This document shows positions 41,222-51,818 of a stretch of DNA of 64,000 bases, in pieces (the first letter of the stretch is position 1; each line of letters opens with the position of its first letter). The DNA is from Bryoerythrophyllum caledonicum. Taxonomy: Eukaryota; Streptophyta; Bryopsida; Pottiales; Pottiaceae. The translations under genes were made by a program, and so were the position numbers. The DNA is taken from assembly GCA_963971425.1 (NCBI GenBank), contig OZ020526.1:5669976-5733975 (forward strand). The letters run 5' to 3'. The notes beneath the pieces are model-generated. The model did not search any database, was not told the DNA's origin, and saw nothing but the letters and a program-made list of their open reading frames with translations.

Positions 41222-44200
41222 ATGGATGGCGGCGAAGCATTTCTGGGACAGGCCAGCAAAGGTACGAACTCCGCTTGCTTTACTGCCTGATTATAGAGTT
41301 GTGGGTTGCGGTAGGGTTTAGAGCATACAAGTTCTGTAATCCGTTGCGATATTTTCAACTTCACTGCACTGTGAGGTCAATCTGACTTCTAGATCAACTG
41401 TGTAAAGAAGACAGTGAAGTGCTAGCGGTAGTAGTCGCCGGACCCTCGACGATAGGTGGGGGAGAAGCATCAACGACTCCATGATCTCGAGGTATGAAAT
41501 CATCGTGCTTTTTGCGTTATAATTGTGTATAGGATTGCTGTAAGCGGTTTGCTTATTAATCGTGTCATACTTCCCATCGGAAATAAAATTCTTGGGCCGT
41601 AGGGTTTGGCGCCGAAGGGTGATGGCGCCGAAGGTTATGTAACCGTAGGTTTTGGCGCTTTCGGTTATGGTGCCTAAGGTTATGGAACCCGTGGTTATGG
41701 CGCCTTAGGTTATGTCGACCAAGGTTATAGCGCTTATGGATTATGGCCATCATGTTTGTCGCCATAGGGTTCGGCACTGCGTTAGTCATATCCCTGTCTG
41801 TAAACAAGGACCTTGCGGAGGGTGTGCCGGTGGCGGCACACCTTCCGCGAAAGGATATCTTCTGATGAGCCTGTGTTTTGGGCGGAGTTGGTGTCGCCAC
41901 AATGAAATGATCGTCAACACCATCTAGGACTTCCCGAGACTGATGTTGGAGGGTGTGCCGCCACCGGCACACCTTTCTGTGCACCTCTTCTCGGAGTCGG
42001 GCTCATACATACGGTTGATTCGCCCAAACTTGTGCATGTCTTCTCGGATTGGAGCTCATTTAGGTGACTGCCATAAAAGTGATTCGTGCTGAATTAGGTG
42101 ATTGAGTCTTGATGTTACTTATATTCCATCTATCTCCACCCAGTTCATTACTGTTCTGCCGTCTTGGATCACGTTCACAAATGATGCTTGAGTGAATCGG
42201 TAGCTCAGCAAACTGCCTACTGTTATACTACGTCGGCTCTCACCCTGAACCGAGTCTTGAATTGGCTTGCTATACTCCGAATTTAGAGGTATTTTTTAGA
42301 ATAGGCTTAATCTATTGTAGATCCATAATTTGGAAGATGAGCTGTTATCTGAATGGGATATCATATCTTTTCAGATTTAATCTATCACACCTGTCTTGAG
42401 GAAGTTCGCATTGATAATATCGCACATTAGAGCTCCGTTCATCTGATGCGCACATTCCCAATCATGTCCCTCTAATGATCTCTACTGCATTTTTAGAATT
42501 GGAGAGCCAATCTGATGTGTCACGACGAGGAGAGGAACGTGATACTGAGATGGAGACAATATATTCCTTGAATTCTACAGTGCAGCCATCAGGTATTTTT
42601 CCATCGGAGCTCTCTAATTATCAGTGGAGTTTTGAATTTATCACTTACAATTTTGTAACTGCAGAAAGTGCAGACGCGTTGGATCTGGATGAAGATGGGG
42701 CGGAGAGTGATGATATTGCTGATGTCCAAAGACCTGTAGGAAATCCTTCAAATCCACTATCAGCCGAGGATTTGGAGAAGCAGATGGATGACCTTGTCTT
42801 ACAAGAGACCGTGAACACGACTGCAGTTTTAGACGGTCTTCGATATCAGCCCAAAGAGAAGTCGAAGATTAGCATTCCTCTTTGTTGGATGATTGGGCTG
42901 CCCATTGTGAGACCTCACCTGAAGAACGATGTAATGGGGCTTGGCTCGCATTTTCTAAAGAACGGCTACATGGAAGGTTCAGGTGTGTTCTATGTAGCAA
43001 CAGAAAATCACGAAGGGAAAACCGTTGAAGTCTCAGAGGATATCATGAAGAGTTGGAGTCCTGAGTGGATTTCAGCTAACGAGGCATTCGAGTCGCGGTT
43101 AAAGGCGGATCCGGACTTGAGAGTCTTTTCGAATATGATGTTCCATGTGTGGGATGGCAACCATCGGCTGCAGGCATGGCTGCCTATTATAAACCGAGAC
43201 CATGGAGATGACCAGAGTTGGCATTTTGCTGTTGAATCCATCCTGCTTAATGTTAATGGATATGTTCCGGTTCTTCTTTCCGCGCTTCATCAAGTTAACT
43301 GGTATGAATCCACGACTTTACAACCTCTGAATGTTTCGCTTCATAATGATTATGATTTCTTATGTCAAAATATCCTTACTGTTCAGGCGAAACCAGAAGT
43401 CATTTGTGACGACCAATCTTGTGCACAAGCTCTACCGTATACAAGGAATGGCTGGTCAGCCTCTGAACTACTTCGAAAAACTCGTATCGAAAGCAGAGAT
43501 CAATGCTGCGGAAGCAAAGCAGAACTCCGTCAAGCGGACGTGGTACACGTTGACTTTAAAGTCTTTGAACTCCGTCCTTTACCAGGTTTGTCCTTTAATT
43601 GACTTTTGATTCATAGTATAGACCTCAAAATAGTTTGTTTTCTTAGATGTGTAAACTTGGAAGTCAGTATATGTGCCTGGCCTTTCCCATATCTACTGCG
43701 GAGAGGAGGTATGCCGCTGGCGGCAGACCTCCACCGCAGAAAGCATTAGAAATTCTGCTCGGCTCATGTATTAGAATAGAGTAAAGCGACTACATGAGAT
43801 TGATTGCTTGAATCCTACGGCACAACAATACCGTGAGTTGTGAATTTGGGACTAATTTGCCGCTACCTGCACACCAACCAACCTACAGCCCGTTGCAGCG
43901 ACATGTATTTATGTGTTGTCGTACTCGCTCTCTAACAATGCTTATACAATAACAAGAGGTGTGCCGTTGGCGGCACACCCCCCAGCGCGTACACTGGGAC
44001 ACGAGATTGGTGCGTATACTAGCTAATAAGCACCAATCTCGTGTCACGACTTGGGCACTGGGGGGTGTGCCGCCAGCGGCACACCTTCCAGCGCGTACGC
44101 TGCGACACGAGATTGGTTCGTATGTGTACATATTCGCACCAATCTCGTGTCACGACTTGGGCGCTGGGGGATGTGCCGCTAGCGGCACACCTTCCAGCGT

Positions 44201-47200
44201 GTACGCTGCGACACGAGATTGGTTCGTATGTGTACATATTCGCACCAATCTCATGTCACGACTTGGGCGCTGGCGGCACACCCCCCAGCGCCCAAGTCGT
44301 GACACGAGATTGGTGCTTTAGCTAGTATACGCACAAATCTCGTGTCCCGGCGTTCGCGCTGGGGGGTGTGCCGCCTACGGCACACCCCTACACCTTTGGA
44401 ATTCACTCAAATTCTGCTCGAAGTCGTGAGCAGGAGATAATGATTTTCGACTTGAGGTAGGCGATTGGAAGATTTGTTTACTGTAGCGGAAGCAAGAGAC
44501 CTTCACAGCGCCATGTGAAGTCTTCAATTCTTTGCTCTGTGATGGTATGCCGCTACCGGCAGACCTTTCTTCTCCCTTACTTGCACTGTACTCTTGATTG
44601 GACATGATCAGTGTTGTTTCTTTCACAATCTAAAATGTGGACGACAGGAGAGTCTGTGAGGGGTATGCCGGCAGCGGCGCACCTTCTACTGCTCAAGGTT
44701 GTCATTCCAAGTAATGGCACTAATTGCTCTGCCGCTGCCATTGAGGCCGATTAGCCGTCGCTACATCACACAAAATAATCCTCGTCGTCAGTTCTCATTT
44801 TTCAATTAGGGCGACGCTTTAGTTGTCTGCCGGAAACGGCTTCTCTCACTTCCATGTTTCAGCTATCTACAATGTGCACAGAATTCTGTAGAGCCACGGC
44901 GCATCGTAAATGTGCGCACCGGAGTAATTACGACTGAATGATCTACTTCAGCAGGTACTCATTTACTGTATTCGGAGAATGATAGTCCGTTGTATTTTTG
45001 ATTTCTTCAGACATCCTTGACTTTCAATGTTCATTATCATTTGTAGTGTGCCGGCAGCGGCACTCCCTTATCCGATACTTCATTCTCCATGAATTTGACT
45101 GTGCTTGTCCATAAAGTTCTGCTACATTAGTCTTAATGTTTGTCTCTCTAACTTTTGTGAAATAATTACAGCAAGAGATCGGAGAAGCTGCAGCGGTGGC
45201 GCAGAGGAAATTTGCTGAGAAATTCTCAGATCCGACAGAGTGGACTTCATCAAATGCGCAAGACTTCGTCAGAAAGGCCGTTGAGAAAATGAAGTTATCC
45301 ACCCTTTCAGAGCTACGTAAGCAGCTTCCAATTGCGGATCCCAAGCACACGCCCGCGTTCCTCGGGCAAGTGAAAATACATTACGAAGCTCATGAGGACG
45401 ACGCTGAGATGACTCAGGAGAAGCTTTGTATGCTCGCGACATCCGCCATGGATCCATTGATGAAAGTGAAGTGGCTGCAACGATGGAACAGAGATGAAAA
45501 TCTTCGCGAATCTCTCAGGTTCCCGAAGTCGAAGTTCCCGGACAGTGAGTTCCCTGAGTGGCTTCACCGAGCAACTTGGTGGGCACAAGTATGCATTCTA
45601 CATAAACTATAGCTTTAAGATATTTCTATGAAATCTTGTAGTCATTCTGTGTGGTTAAAACTATTTTGCAGCTGTCTGTCGAAGCCGAGCGCCTGTTGGA
45701 AGGTTCACTGTCGGATATTGGGGTGGAAGTCAATTACGACCCTGATATTGGCGAGCCCATCACACGAATTGCGGACTACATTGAGGGACTTCGGATTCAA
45801 CTTTGGGAAACAGCATTCTATCGGAAGTTCAACGTGGACAAAGGCGTTCACAAGAACTATGAACCTTCGGATCAGTGTGGGTTTACTTCGGCACTACGGC
45901 GTACGTTATACCGGTACTTTAAGTACATTTTGATGCCCGCAAAAGCCGTAATCCGCAGTCCTCCCTTCTTTGCGTCCTACCTAGATCCCAAGAGCCCTTC
46001 CACGATGATCTCTGAGGGAATCAAGTCTGATTGGGGTCCTCAGCACTGGGATCGCTGCGGCTGGTATCTAGACTGCCCAGTTCAGAGTCCGCCTCATTTT
46101 GACATCTCACTGCGAGACGGCATTCAACCTGAGCTAATTGGAGTGGAGAGTAGTGCTCAAATGGCTTCTGCAACAACTAAAGCAAGGGGTAAGGGCAAAG
46201 CTTCCGCAAAGAAGACTCGTGGATCATCATCGCGCGAGACTGATTTCGAGGCCGTTATTCCCTCAGTTGTTCCCGCGTCTGACGCCACCCAAGCTGCCGG
46301 TGAAAGCTCTCCAGATGTAGACCCCACTCCAGAGCTTCCGGTATCCCCTCCCCCTCAATCATCCCATGTGGTAAAAAGGAAGGCGTTTCATGACGCATTT
46401 TTTCCACCGACTGCGTCAGCTCCCAAGATGGATACCAGGGTGGAGCTTTCATCTCTCCAGGATATAATGAATGGTGAAAAAGACCACCCTTGTATGGTAC
46501 GACTCAACGAGTTCATGCTGAAGGTAAGTTTCTCCATTATTTTGAGGCTACAATTTTTGCATTTCATCTCCTTTTCTGAAATTAATGATATCAGTTCGTA
46601 CCTTTTTGAAATGCCCTTGGCGGCAATATCATTATGCCGTTCTATTGACTAATCAGACTCCTCAGTTTTGATTAGATGTCCTAATTTCAGTTCGTTAAGT
46701 TTTTTTGCTTCAGCCAAAGTTTGCATCCTAAACCACACGAAAATGGAAATTTATGAGATACTGCCTCAGTCGGCTCTCCGCAAAGTATCTATATGCTAAA
46801 GTCTAACTCTGTTTCGGTGCATGCAGTTTTTGTTTTCCAAGATACTTCTTGTAATTTTATCCTAAATTTATTGTTTTTACAGGTGTGTCCTACAACATCG
46901 AACCAGGCCCGCAACGTAGTCTGTCCCCACCGTGGTTTTGATCTAATTCTTGGGGACATTCCGGAAGGCCTCTGGGTCCCTTCTATTTCGAGGGATGCAA
47001 AAGATGTTCCATCTTGGAATATTTATTCTGAACCCGTTGTTGAAGCTGTCTTCAAATTTCCTGATTCATTTCTTTCTGAAAAGGGATGCATTATGGTTAT
47101 CATTCGAGAGTCTGTGCACATCCGCACAGACGTCCGGTCATACGCTGCCACTTACGATTTCAAGTTACTTCGTGAGTGGTGGGGTGTGAACGAACTACGG

Positions 47201-47886
47201 CTAGCATTGCCATCTGATCCATCCAAGAAGGTAAGTTATTATTTATCTTCATTCGGAGCTCCATATTTTAATTTCAGTTCACTAAATTTTGATTCTTTCC
47301 AATGACTTTTCCGTTACAGACCCACCGATTCCGTATCCTCCTCTACGTGAGGAACGCGCTAGGCATGGAGTCCTTCACATACATTGTGAATGCTCAACTA
47401 TCAAAGACTGGATGGGGAGTTGAAGAGACCGACGTCCTTCTCAATCACAACGACCTCACTTCCCAGACTATGTGCGGAAATGTTCCTTGGAGGGCTGGAC
47501 GGGAGAAGGGCGTCATCTTTTTCCAGATGCTTTTCGAGGCCCTCACGAATCAAGGCGCTGTGATTTTTGATGCATTTGCATCTACAGGTATCGTTTATCC
47601 ATCTATTAGCCTCAAATTTCCTACTTTGACTTCGCTTCTATTGTTTTTATGAACAATTCTGTGCTTGTCTGATCCTCTAGGAAACTCCCTTCGAGCTTGT
47701 CGCGCTGCTGGACGGCATTTCGTGGGATTCGAATCGGATAAGGCTATGTTTGAGGTGGTGTTGAAGCCACTTTTTATGCCAAAGCCTCCTCGAGCCACTC
47801 CCGTTCAGCCAGCCTCTGTGGACCTCACCATTGACGAAGATCCCCCAATCCGCAAGATCACCAAGAGAAACCGCTTGAGTAAGTAA
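41222..47886 (+). CDS. ParB-like domain fused to a DNA amino-methyltransferase-like domain
   Basis: Nine exons (41222-41261, 42497-42592, 42665-43301, 43387-43585, 45172-45588, 45672-46523, 46883-47230, 47320-47587, 47681-47886) close in phase to 1,020 residues. ATG 41222 was chosen because its 13-codon exon joins exon 2 in phase; ATG 42475 is an alternative start. An alternative last exon could extend the gene to 48143 through the donor at 47881. Residues ~110-230 resemble ParB/Srx folds, with WDGNHRLQAW (209-217) as the signature. Residues 550-745 include a Lys/Ser/Pro-rich linker (ARGKGKASAKK). Residues 748-1000 have the beta-class methyltransferase order: motif IV first (LILGDIPEG, 768-776), motif I last (VIFDAFASTGNSLRACRAAG, then FVGFESD). 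The catalytic motif reads DIPE rather than (D/N/S)PP(Y/F/W), so activity is uncertain. ParB-methylase fusions are known from phage and bacterial mobile elements. Introns carry family A palindromes. Confidence 0.78.
41580..41735. repeat. GGTTATGGCGCC minisatellite
   Basis: About eight imperfect ~18-base units such as GGTTATGGCGCCTTA and GGTTATGGAACCCGT within intron 1 of the ParB-methyltransferase gene. Many units contain the GGCGCC dyad. Confidence 0.75.
41821..41973. repeat. Two perfect family A palindromes in intron 1
   Basis: 41821-41842 (spacer GTGG) and 41952-41973 (spacer CCAC) have exact 9-base arms GGTGTGCCG / CGGCACACC. The two spacers are reverse complements, so the two sites are the same element in opposite orientation. 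Confidence 0.9.
43708..45066. repeat. Family A array with nested hairpins in intron 4
   Basis: Family A dyads at 43708-43731, 43958-43979, 44064-44085, 44169-44191, 44268-44282 (half only), 44365-44386, 44544-44565, 44662-44683 and 45045-45066. Between 43958 and 44386 they recur at a near-constant 97-106 base period. Each interval contains a second dyad, GACACGAGATTGGT ... ACCAATCTCGTGTC, with an AT-rich loop. The result is an alternating tandem array of two hairpin types. Arm changes are often compensated on the other arm (GGTATGCCG with CGGCAGACC is a partial exception). Confidence 0.9.
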
Positions 47887-48753
47887 GTCGCAACATTTAG
47901 TTTTTCATCACATATTTCCTGTCTTCCATTTTAATTTGTGTGGTCTCATTCTGTTTCAGTTTGATGGCGTTGGCAGCTTCACCGGAAAGGCACTTCTTGC
48001 TCCCTTTGTATGCGGGCCAATCAGCAAACCAGATGGCCAACGTAGTCTCTCCTTTGTCTGCATCTACTTCTTCTAGTTCAGGCTTTAGTTTTATTGAAAC
48101 ACCATATTCATTATATTGGGAGATTGGGAGCCTCCCAAAATAATATGAAAAGCTTGAGCAAACCTAAATATGCAAATGTTAGTGATTTTCATAGTAACCT
48201 TTGAATACTATCTTTCGAGTTTGGTGTCCACTAAAATGGGAGGTGCGAAATTATTTTCAATGTAAAAACAGGCTAGAAAGAAATTGAAGTACATTTTTAG
48301 CTCCAGTCAAGCTGAAAGCAAGCAACACTTACATTTCCAAATATCATTCAAAAACAAAAGATCAAATGTCAAGGTACGAAAATGCATTTCTCAAATCGAA
48401 ACACACTATCAGCTCGAGTCGAGCTGAATGTGCCCCAACAATTCCTATGCGATAAAACATTCAAAATAGCAAATATCAAAGGGCAAATCATCAAGCCCAG
48501 AATTCACTTCTCTCCAAAAAGAAAGCCATACACATTCAGCTCGAGTTGAGCTGAATGTGCCCAAGCAATTCCTATGCGATAAACCATTCAGCATAGCAAA
48601 TAATAAAATATCAAAACTCTGAAATGTATTAAACTCCACAAGAAATGGGTGTACACTTTCAGCTCGATTCGAGCTAAAATCACGCCAACAAATTTTGATC
48701 TTATGCACACATTCTTAGATACTAGTATAAGAGTAACATCTTTGTACTAAAAA
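47887..48753. other. Convergent 3' spacer with family B palindromes
   Basis: Lies between the ends of two convergent genes. Family B-like dyads are at about 48291-48320, 48404-48437, 48531-48564 and 48653-48685, with core CAGCTCGAG(T)CGAGCTGA and flanks CACATT / AATGTGC. They recur every 115-130 bases, and short conserved text between them (CAATTCCTATGCGATAAA) indicates a diverged tandem array. At 48113-48146 ATATTGGGAG and CTCCCAAAATA form another stem, over the alternative stop codon of the methyltransferase gene. Confidence 0.75.
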
Positions 48754-51609
48754 TCATTGCAAAGAAGACGGCGCGGCATCCCTGATCAAACTATCTTGGA
48801 TGATTTGAACTTGATTTCTAGGGATCTTCACAACAGGAAATTCACTCCTACTTCTAGACTTCCATGCAGTCAATAGAGATCCGGTGTCCTCCCATTGCGG
48901 ATGTTGCTCGTCATCAATTGTCCATTGTAGACCGTTGGAAGAGGCCCATCCATCATAGCATCTTTGGACATTTGCATCGCGCGAAGTGGGGCGGAAGTAC
49001 TGTATTTTGATAGAGTTAGGCCTTTCCAGATCCGAATTAGGGTCCGAGAGCGCTTGTGCAATCCAAACAGGACGTTCATCTCCATCACACGGTCTTAATG
49101 CAACAAAATAGCCTGAGTAAACGTCTCGATTAATCCGAAAAGAAGGGGCTGGCCTATCTCGACTCTGCCCAACAAAATGGTCATCGTCATCATGATCCTC
49201 ACGAACAGCGCCCACACTAGTGAATTGGTCCTCGATTGTCTGACCAATACGACTAGAAGGCCAAAAACCATCCTGTAGAGAGGTGGGCAAGTCCATTGGT
49301 TGACTAAGTGACTCTCTAACTGCCCGCCAATAGTAGCTCAAAGGCTCATATCGCCTTCGATATTCACCTGTACGATCCTCACGTGCTTGATGCTCCCAAT
49401 ATGAAATGAATCCAGAAAGACCTTTAATCACTTCAGGAAGATTGCGCATTGCATGTGGCTGCAATGAAGGTGGTTCTCCACGTGGCCACAAAGACCTCCC
49501 ATTTGAATCCTCCTTCCACAATTTGATCCCACCCCCTTCTCTTGGAAGCCAATCATCTTGATGACAAAGAATCTTGTATTTCATCATGGGACATCCGTTG
49601 GAGTCAACAAAGAATTTGAATTGGTGAGCCTTTGTGTGGCCCTGCAATGCTTCGTCTCCACCTGCAATACCTTCACTAATAAAGGACTTGAAGTCCGGGA
49701 CTTCTTCAATCAAGTGGGGGATTGTTGGCACACTTTCGTTCTCCATAAATGATCTCATAAGCAAAGGGATCGTGGGGAAACTCTCCTTCTTCAAAGCCAT
49801 ACTCCATCGACCGAATAATGCATCAATGTCATCATGTGTGTGGCCAACAAGCATGAAATTAACATAAACCTCTCGGAAGATACCCTTTGCAACAAGAAGA
49901 GACCAAAAGCAAAACACATATCTATTTTTGTTGTCACTGACCGCATTGTCCATTTGCACATGCAAAATAGGCGGCAAAGGTTTTGCTGTAGCTAGAGACT
50001 CAGGTGCGGCACGGAGGAATGGGACACAAGTATCTGAAGCTCCTTGCAAAACAGCTCGAAACAATGCAGTTCTCCCCGAATCCAAAAATAATTGTCGAGA
50101 CGATGTCTTCGAAGGTTGTTCTAAGTCTCGCAACAATCTAGCAAAAGATCCCACTGTATAGTTGACATCATGTGGGTAAATGTCCAAGCCATAATGAGCA
50201 TAACGAACATCACCATGACCATGTGCAAGCATTCCAGTAACAGAGATGGGCAACTTCATCAGACCATCTAAATGTTTCGTCTTGTGAGAGAGGACAGGAG
50301 ATGCAGTCTTTGAGTGATCCATCTTGTCGTGCATAATCGTAACACATTCATCCGGAAACTCTTGAGAGCGGTAACGGTTGGAATAATACAACTCTCGATG
50401 AGCCCATGCTGAATCCAAATGGAGATTCAACCTCTGCTGCCACATTAGCGCAGCTTCTGTTCCAGGTTGCTGCAACCTCCGATGGGAATGGTACTTATCA
50501 CACGTTGAACAACGTGCAAAGTTATCCCCAGGTCGTTTTGCATTGTAATCGGAAAAATGGACCCGTCTAATCTTACTCAGCCCTGAAGTGGAAATTTGGG
50601 AAAGCCCGCAACCAACTAAATGGGCATCAATTGCAGGAATTTGATCTTTCCACTTGAAATTTGCGGGAAGAACTTTGGCGACGGATGTCTCACCCGAAGG
50701 CAAGATGCGGGACTTGTGGGGCATGTGGTCAGCATTTCTATTAAGAATGACACGTAATGCTGCGGTAGCGACTACTGTGTGATTTCTAGGTTTCCGTTTC
50801 CCAGAATTACCATGGGCTTGCGCGACTACACCAGCCGCTGCATCCTTGGCATATTCATAGAACGAGGTTTCACTGACGCCCATGATGTGCTGCCAAGCAG
50901 CTGCGCACACATCAACGCCCTCAATGGTCACCACATTTCTACCGTTATTGTCCACATGAAATTGTCCGTGAACATCTAGCTTCATATGCCTTCGAAATTG
51001 AACGGAGGTTCCAAAATACATCCTCATCCGCAATACCTTAATCTTCAATCGTGGGAAGCGTTGAACACAACTCCTCAAGCAACAGCGTTTTCCAGCAACA
51101 GAGTTGATAGATTCGTCAGAGAGGAGAATTGATGATTTTGTTGAAACTATGGTTGAAGGGATCCTAGATGAACTTTCGTAAGAGCGAGTCCTCTCTCCAA
51201 GAGACCGGCTTCTCATTGCCATTACAGAATTGTAAGTATCACGCTGCTGGTGATGCAAGAGACTGACACTATTATAGAAAACTTGACCAACAGGCCAAAT
51301 CTTAACACAATAACGCCATTCGTCCGGTGCTTCATCTTCAACTAATGTCCTGGAGACCTGAATGGCAACGTGCGTATCACCTAATGGAGCATCAGACCCA
51401 GAAATAGCCGTGGTGTGAAGGTTGCGAAGTATTCCAGTGGCAATTGTAACTCCGGACAGGTTTTTCATTTCGACTATCTTACCAACCCAAGAATGCCTTG
51501 GGAGAACTTCGAATTCCATCAAATCAGCATCTACTGGATCGTGGAAAGACGAGTTGTCACTTGACAAATCAAAATCATCATCGATTGAGGCACCGGTTGA
51601 AGTGTCCAT
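48754..51609 (-). CDS. DUF7869-type protein, RNase H-like transposase-derived candidate
   Basis: A single open exon of 951 residues, ATG 51609 to the stop at 48754. Order of landmarks: acidic N terminus (1-35); KRCCLRSCVQRFPRLKIKVL (~174-193); GVDVCAAAWQHIMGVSE (~231-247); a Cys-His cluster CSTCDKYHSH (367-376), probably zinc-binding; TIMHDKMDHS (424-433); LHVQMDNAVSDNKNRYVF (549-566); and LVGHTHDDIDALFGRW (587-602). The last three Asp-bearing blocks match the pattern of DUF7869 proteins and look like an RNase H-type acidic triad, but the fold is inferred. Such proteins are scattered repeat-associated genes in several eukaryote groups. An acceptor-like TTTTGCAG just before the ATG suggests a leader intron. 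Family B palindromes lie on both sides of the gene. The frame is intact, suggesting recent activity or selection. Confidence 0.8.
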   Translation of the reverse strand: MDTSTGASIDDDFDLSSDNSSFHDPVDADLMEFEVLPRHSWVGKIVEMKNLSGVTIATGILRNLHTTAISGSDAPLGDTHVAIQVSRTLVEDEAPDEWRYCVKIWPVGQVFYNSVSLLHHQQRDTYNSVMAMRSRSLGERTRSYESSSRIPSTIVSTKSSILLSDESINSVAGKRCCLRSCVQRFPRLKIKVLRMRMYFGTSVQFRRHMKLDVHGQFHVDNNGRNVVTIEGVDVCAAAWQHIMGVSETSFYEYAKDAAAGVVAQAHGNSGKRKPRNHTVVATAALRVILNRNADHMPHKSRILPSGETSVAKVLPANFKWKDQIPAIDAHLVGCGLSQISTSGLSKIRRVHFSDYNAKRPGDNFARCSTCDKYHSHRRLQQPGTEAALMWQQRLNLHLDSAWAHRELYYSNRYRSQEFPDECVTIMHDKMDHSKTASPVLSHKTKHLDGLMKLPISVTGMLAHGHGDVRYAHYGLDIYPHDVNYTVGSFARLLRDLEQPSKTSSRQLFLDSGRTALFRAVLQGASDTCVPFLRAAPESLATAKPLPPILHVQMDNAVSDNKNRYVFCFWSLLVAKGIFREVYVNFMLVGHTHDDIDALFGRWSMALKKESFPTIPLLMRSFMENESVPTIPHLIEEVPDFKSFISEGIAGGDEALQGHTKAHQFKFFVDSNGCPMMKYKILCHQDDWLPREGGGIKLWKEDSNGRSLWPRGEPPSLQPHAMRNLPEVIKGLSGFISYWEHQAREDRTGEYRRRYEPLSYYWRAVRESLSQPMDLPTSLQDGFWPSSRIGQTIEDQFTSVGAVREDHDDDDHFVGQSRDRPAPSFRINRDVYSGYFVALRPCDGDERPVWIAQALSDPNSDLERPNSIKIQYFRPTSRDANVQRCYDGWASSNGLQWTIDDEQHPQWEDTGSLLTAWKSRSRSEFPVVKIPRNQVQIIQDSLIRDAAPSSLQ

Positions 51610-51747
51610 CTCGGCACTGCAAAATTAAGGCAAAAGTGTAAATAGTTGTCGTAGTATAATAGTACTTCAAGGTCCATCCCACATCAATCAAAGTAAACAA
51701 AATAATAGCACAATTGTTCATCTCCACGATTAGGTGAAAACAAAGCA

Positions 51748-51812
51748 CATTCAGCTCGGGTCGAGCTGAATGTGCACTGCATATTCAGCTCGGGTCGAGC
51801 TAAATGTGCACT
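51748..51812. repeat. Two adjacent family B palindromes upstream of the DUF7869 gene
   Basis: Two copies back to back: arms CACATTCAGCTCG / CGAGCTGAATGTGC and GCATATTCAGCTCG / CGAGCTAAATGTGCA. They sit about 140-200 bases before the ATG, in the expected promoter or leader. Confidence 0.9.
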
Positions 51813-51818
51813 GCTTCA

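Noticed and set aside
37422-45066. Family A arrays as a CRISPR array
   Set aside because: Units are palindromes with variable loops, spaced irregularly or with repeated spacers; this is a plant genome and there are no Cas genes.
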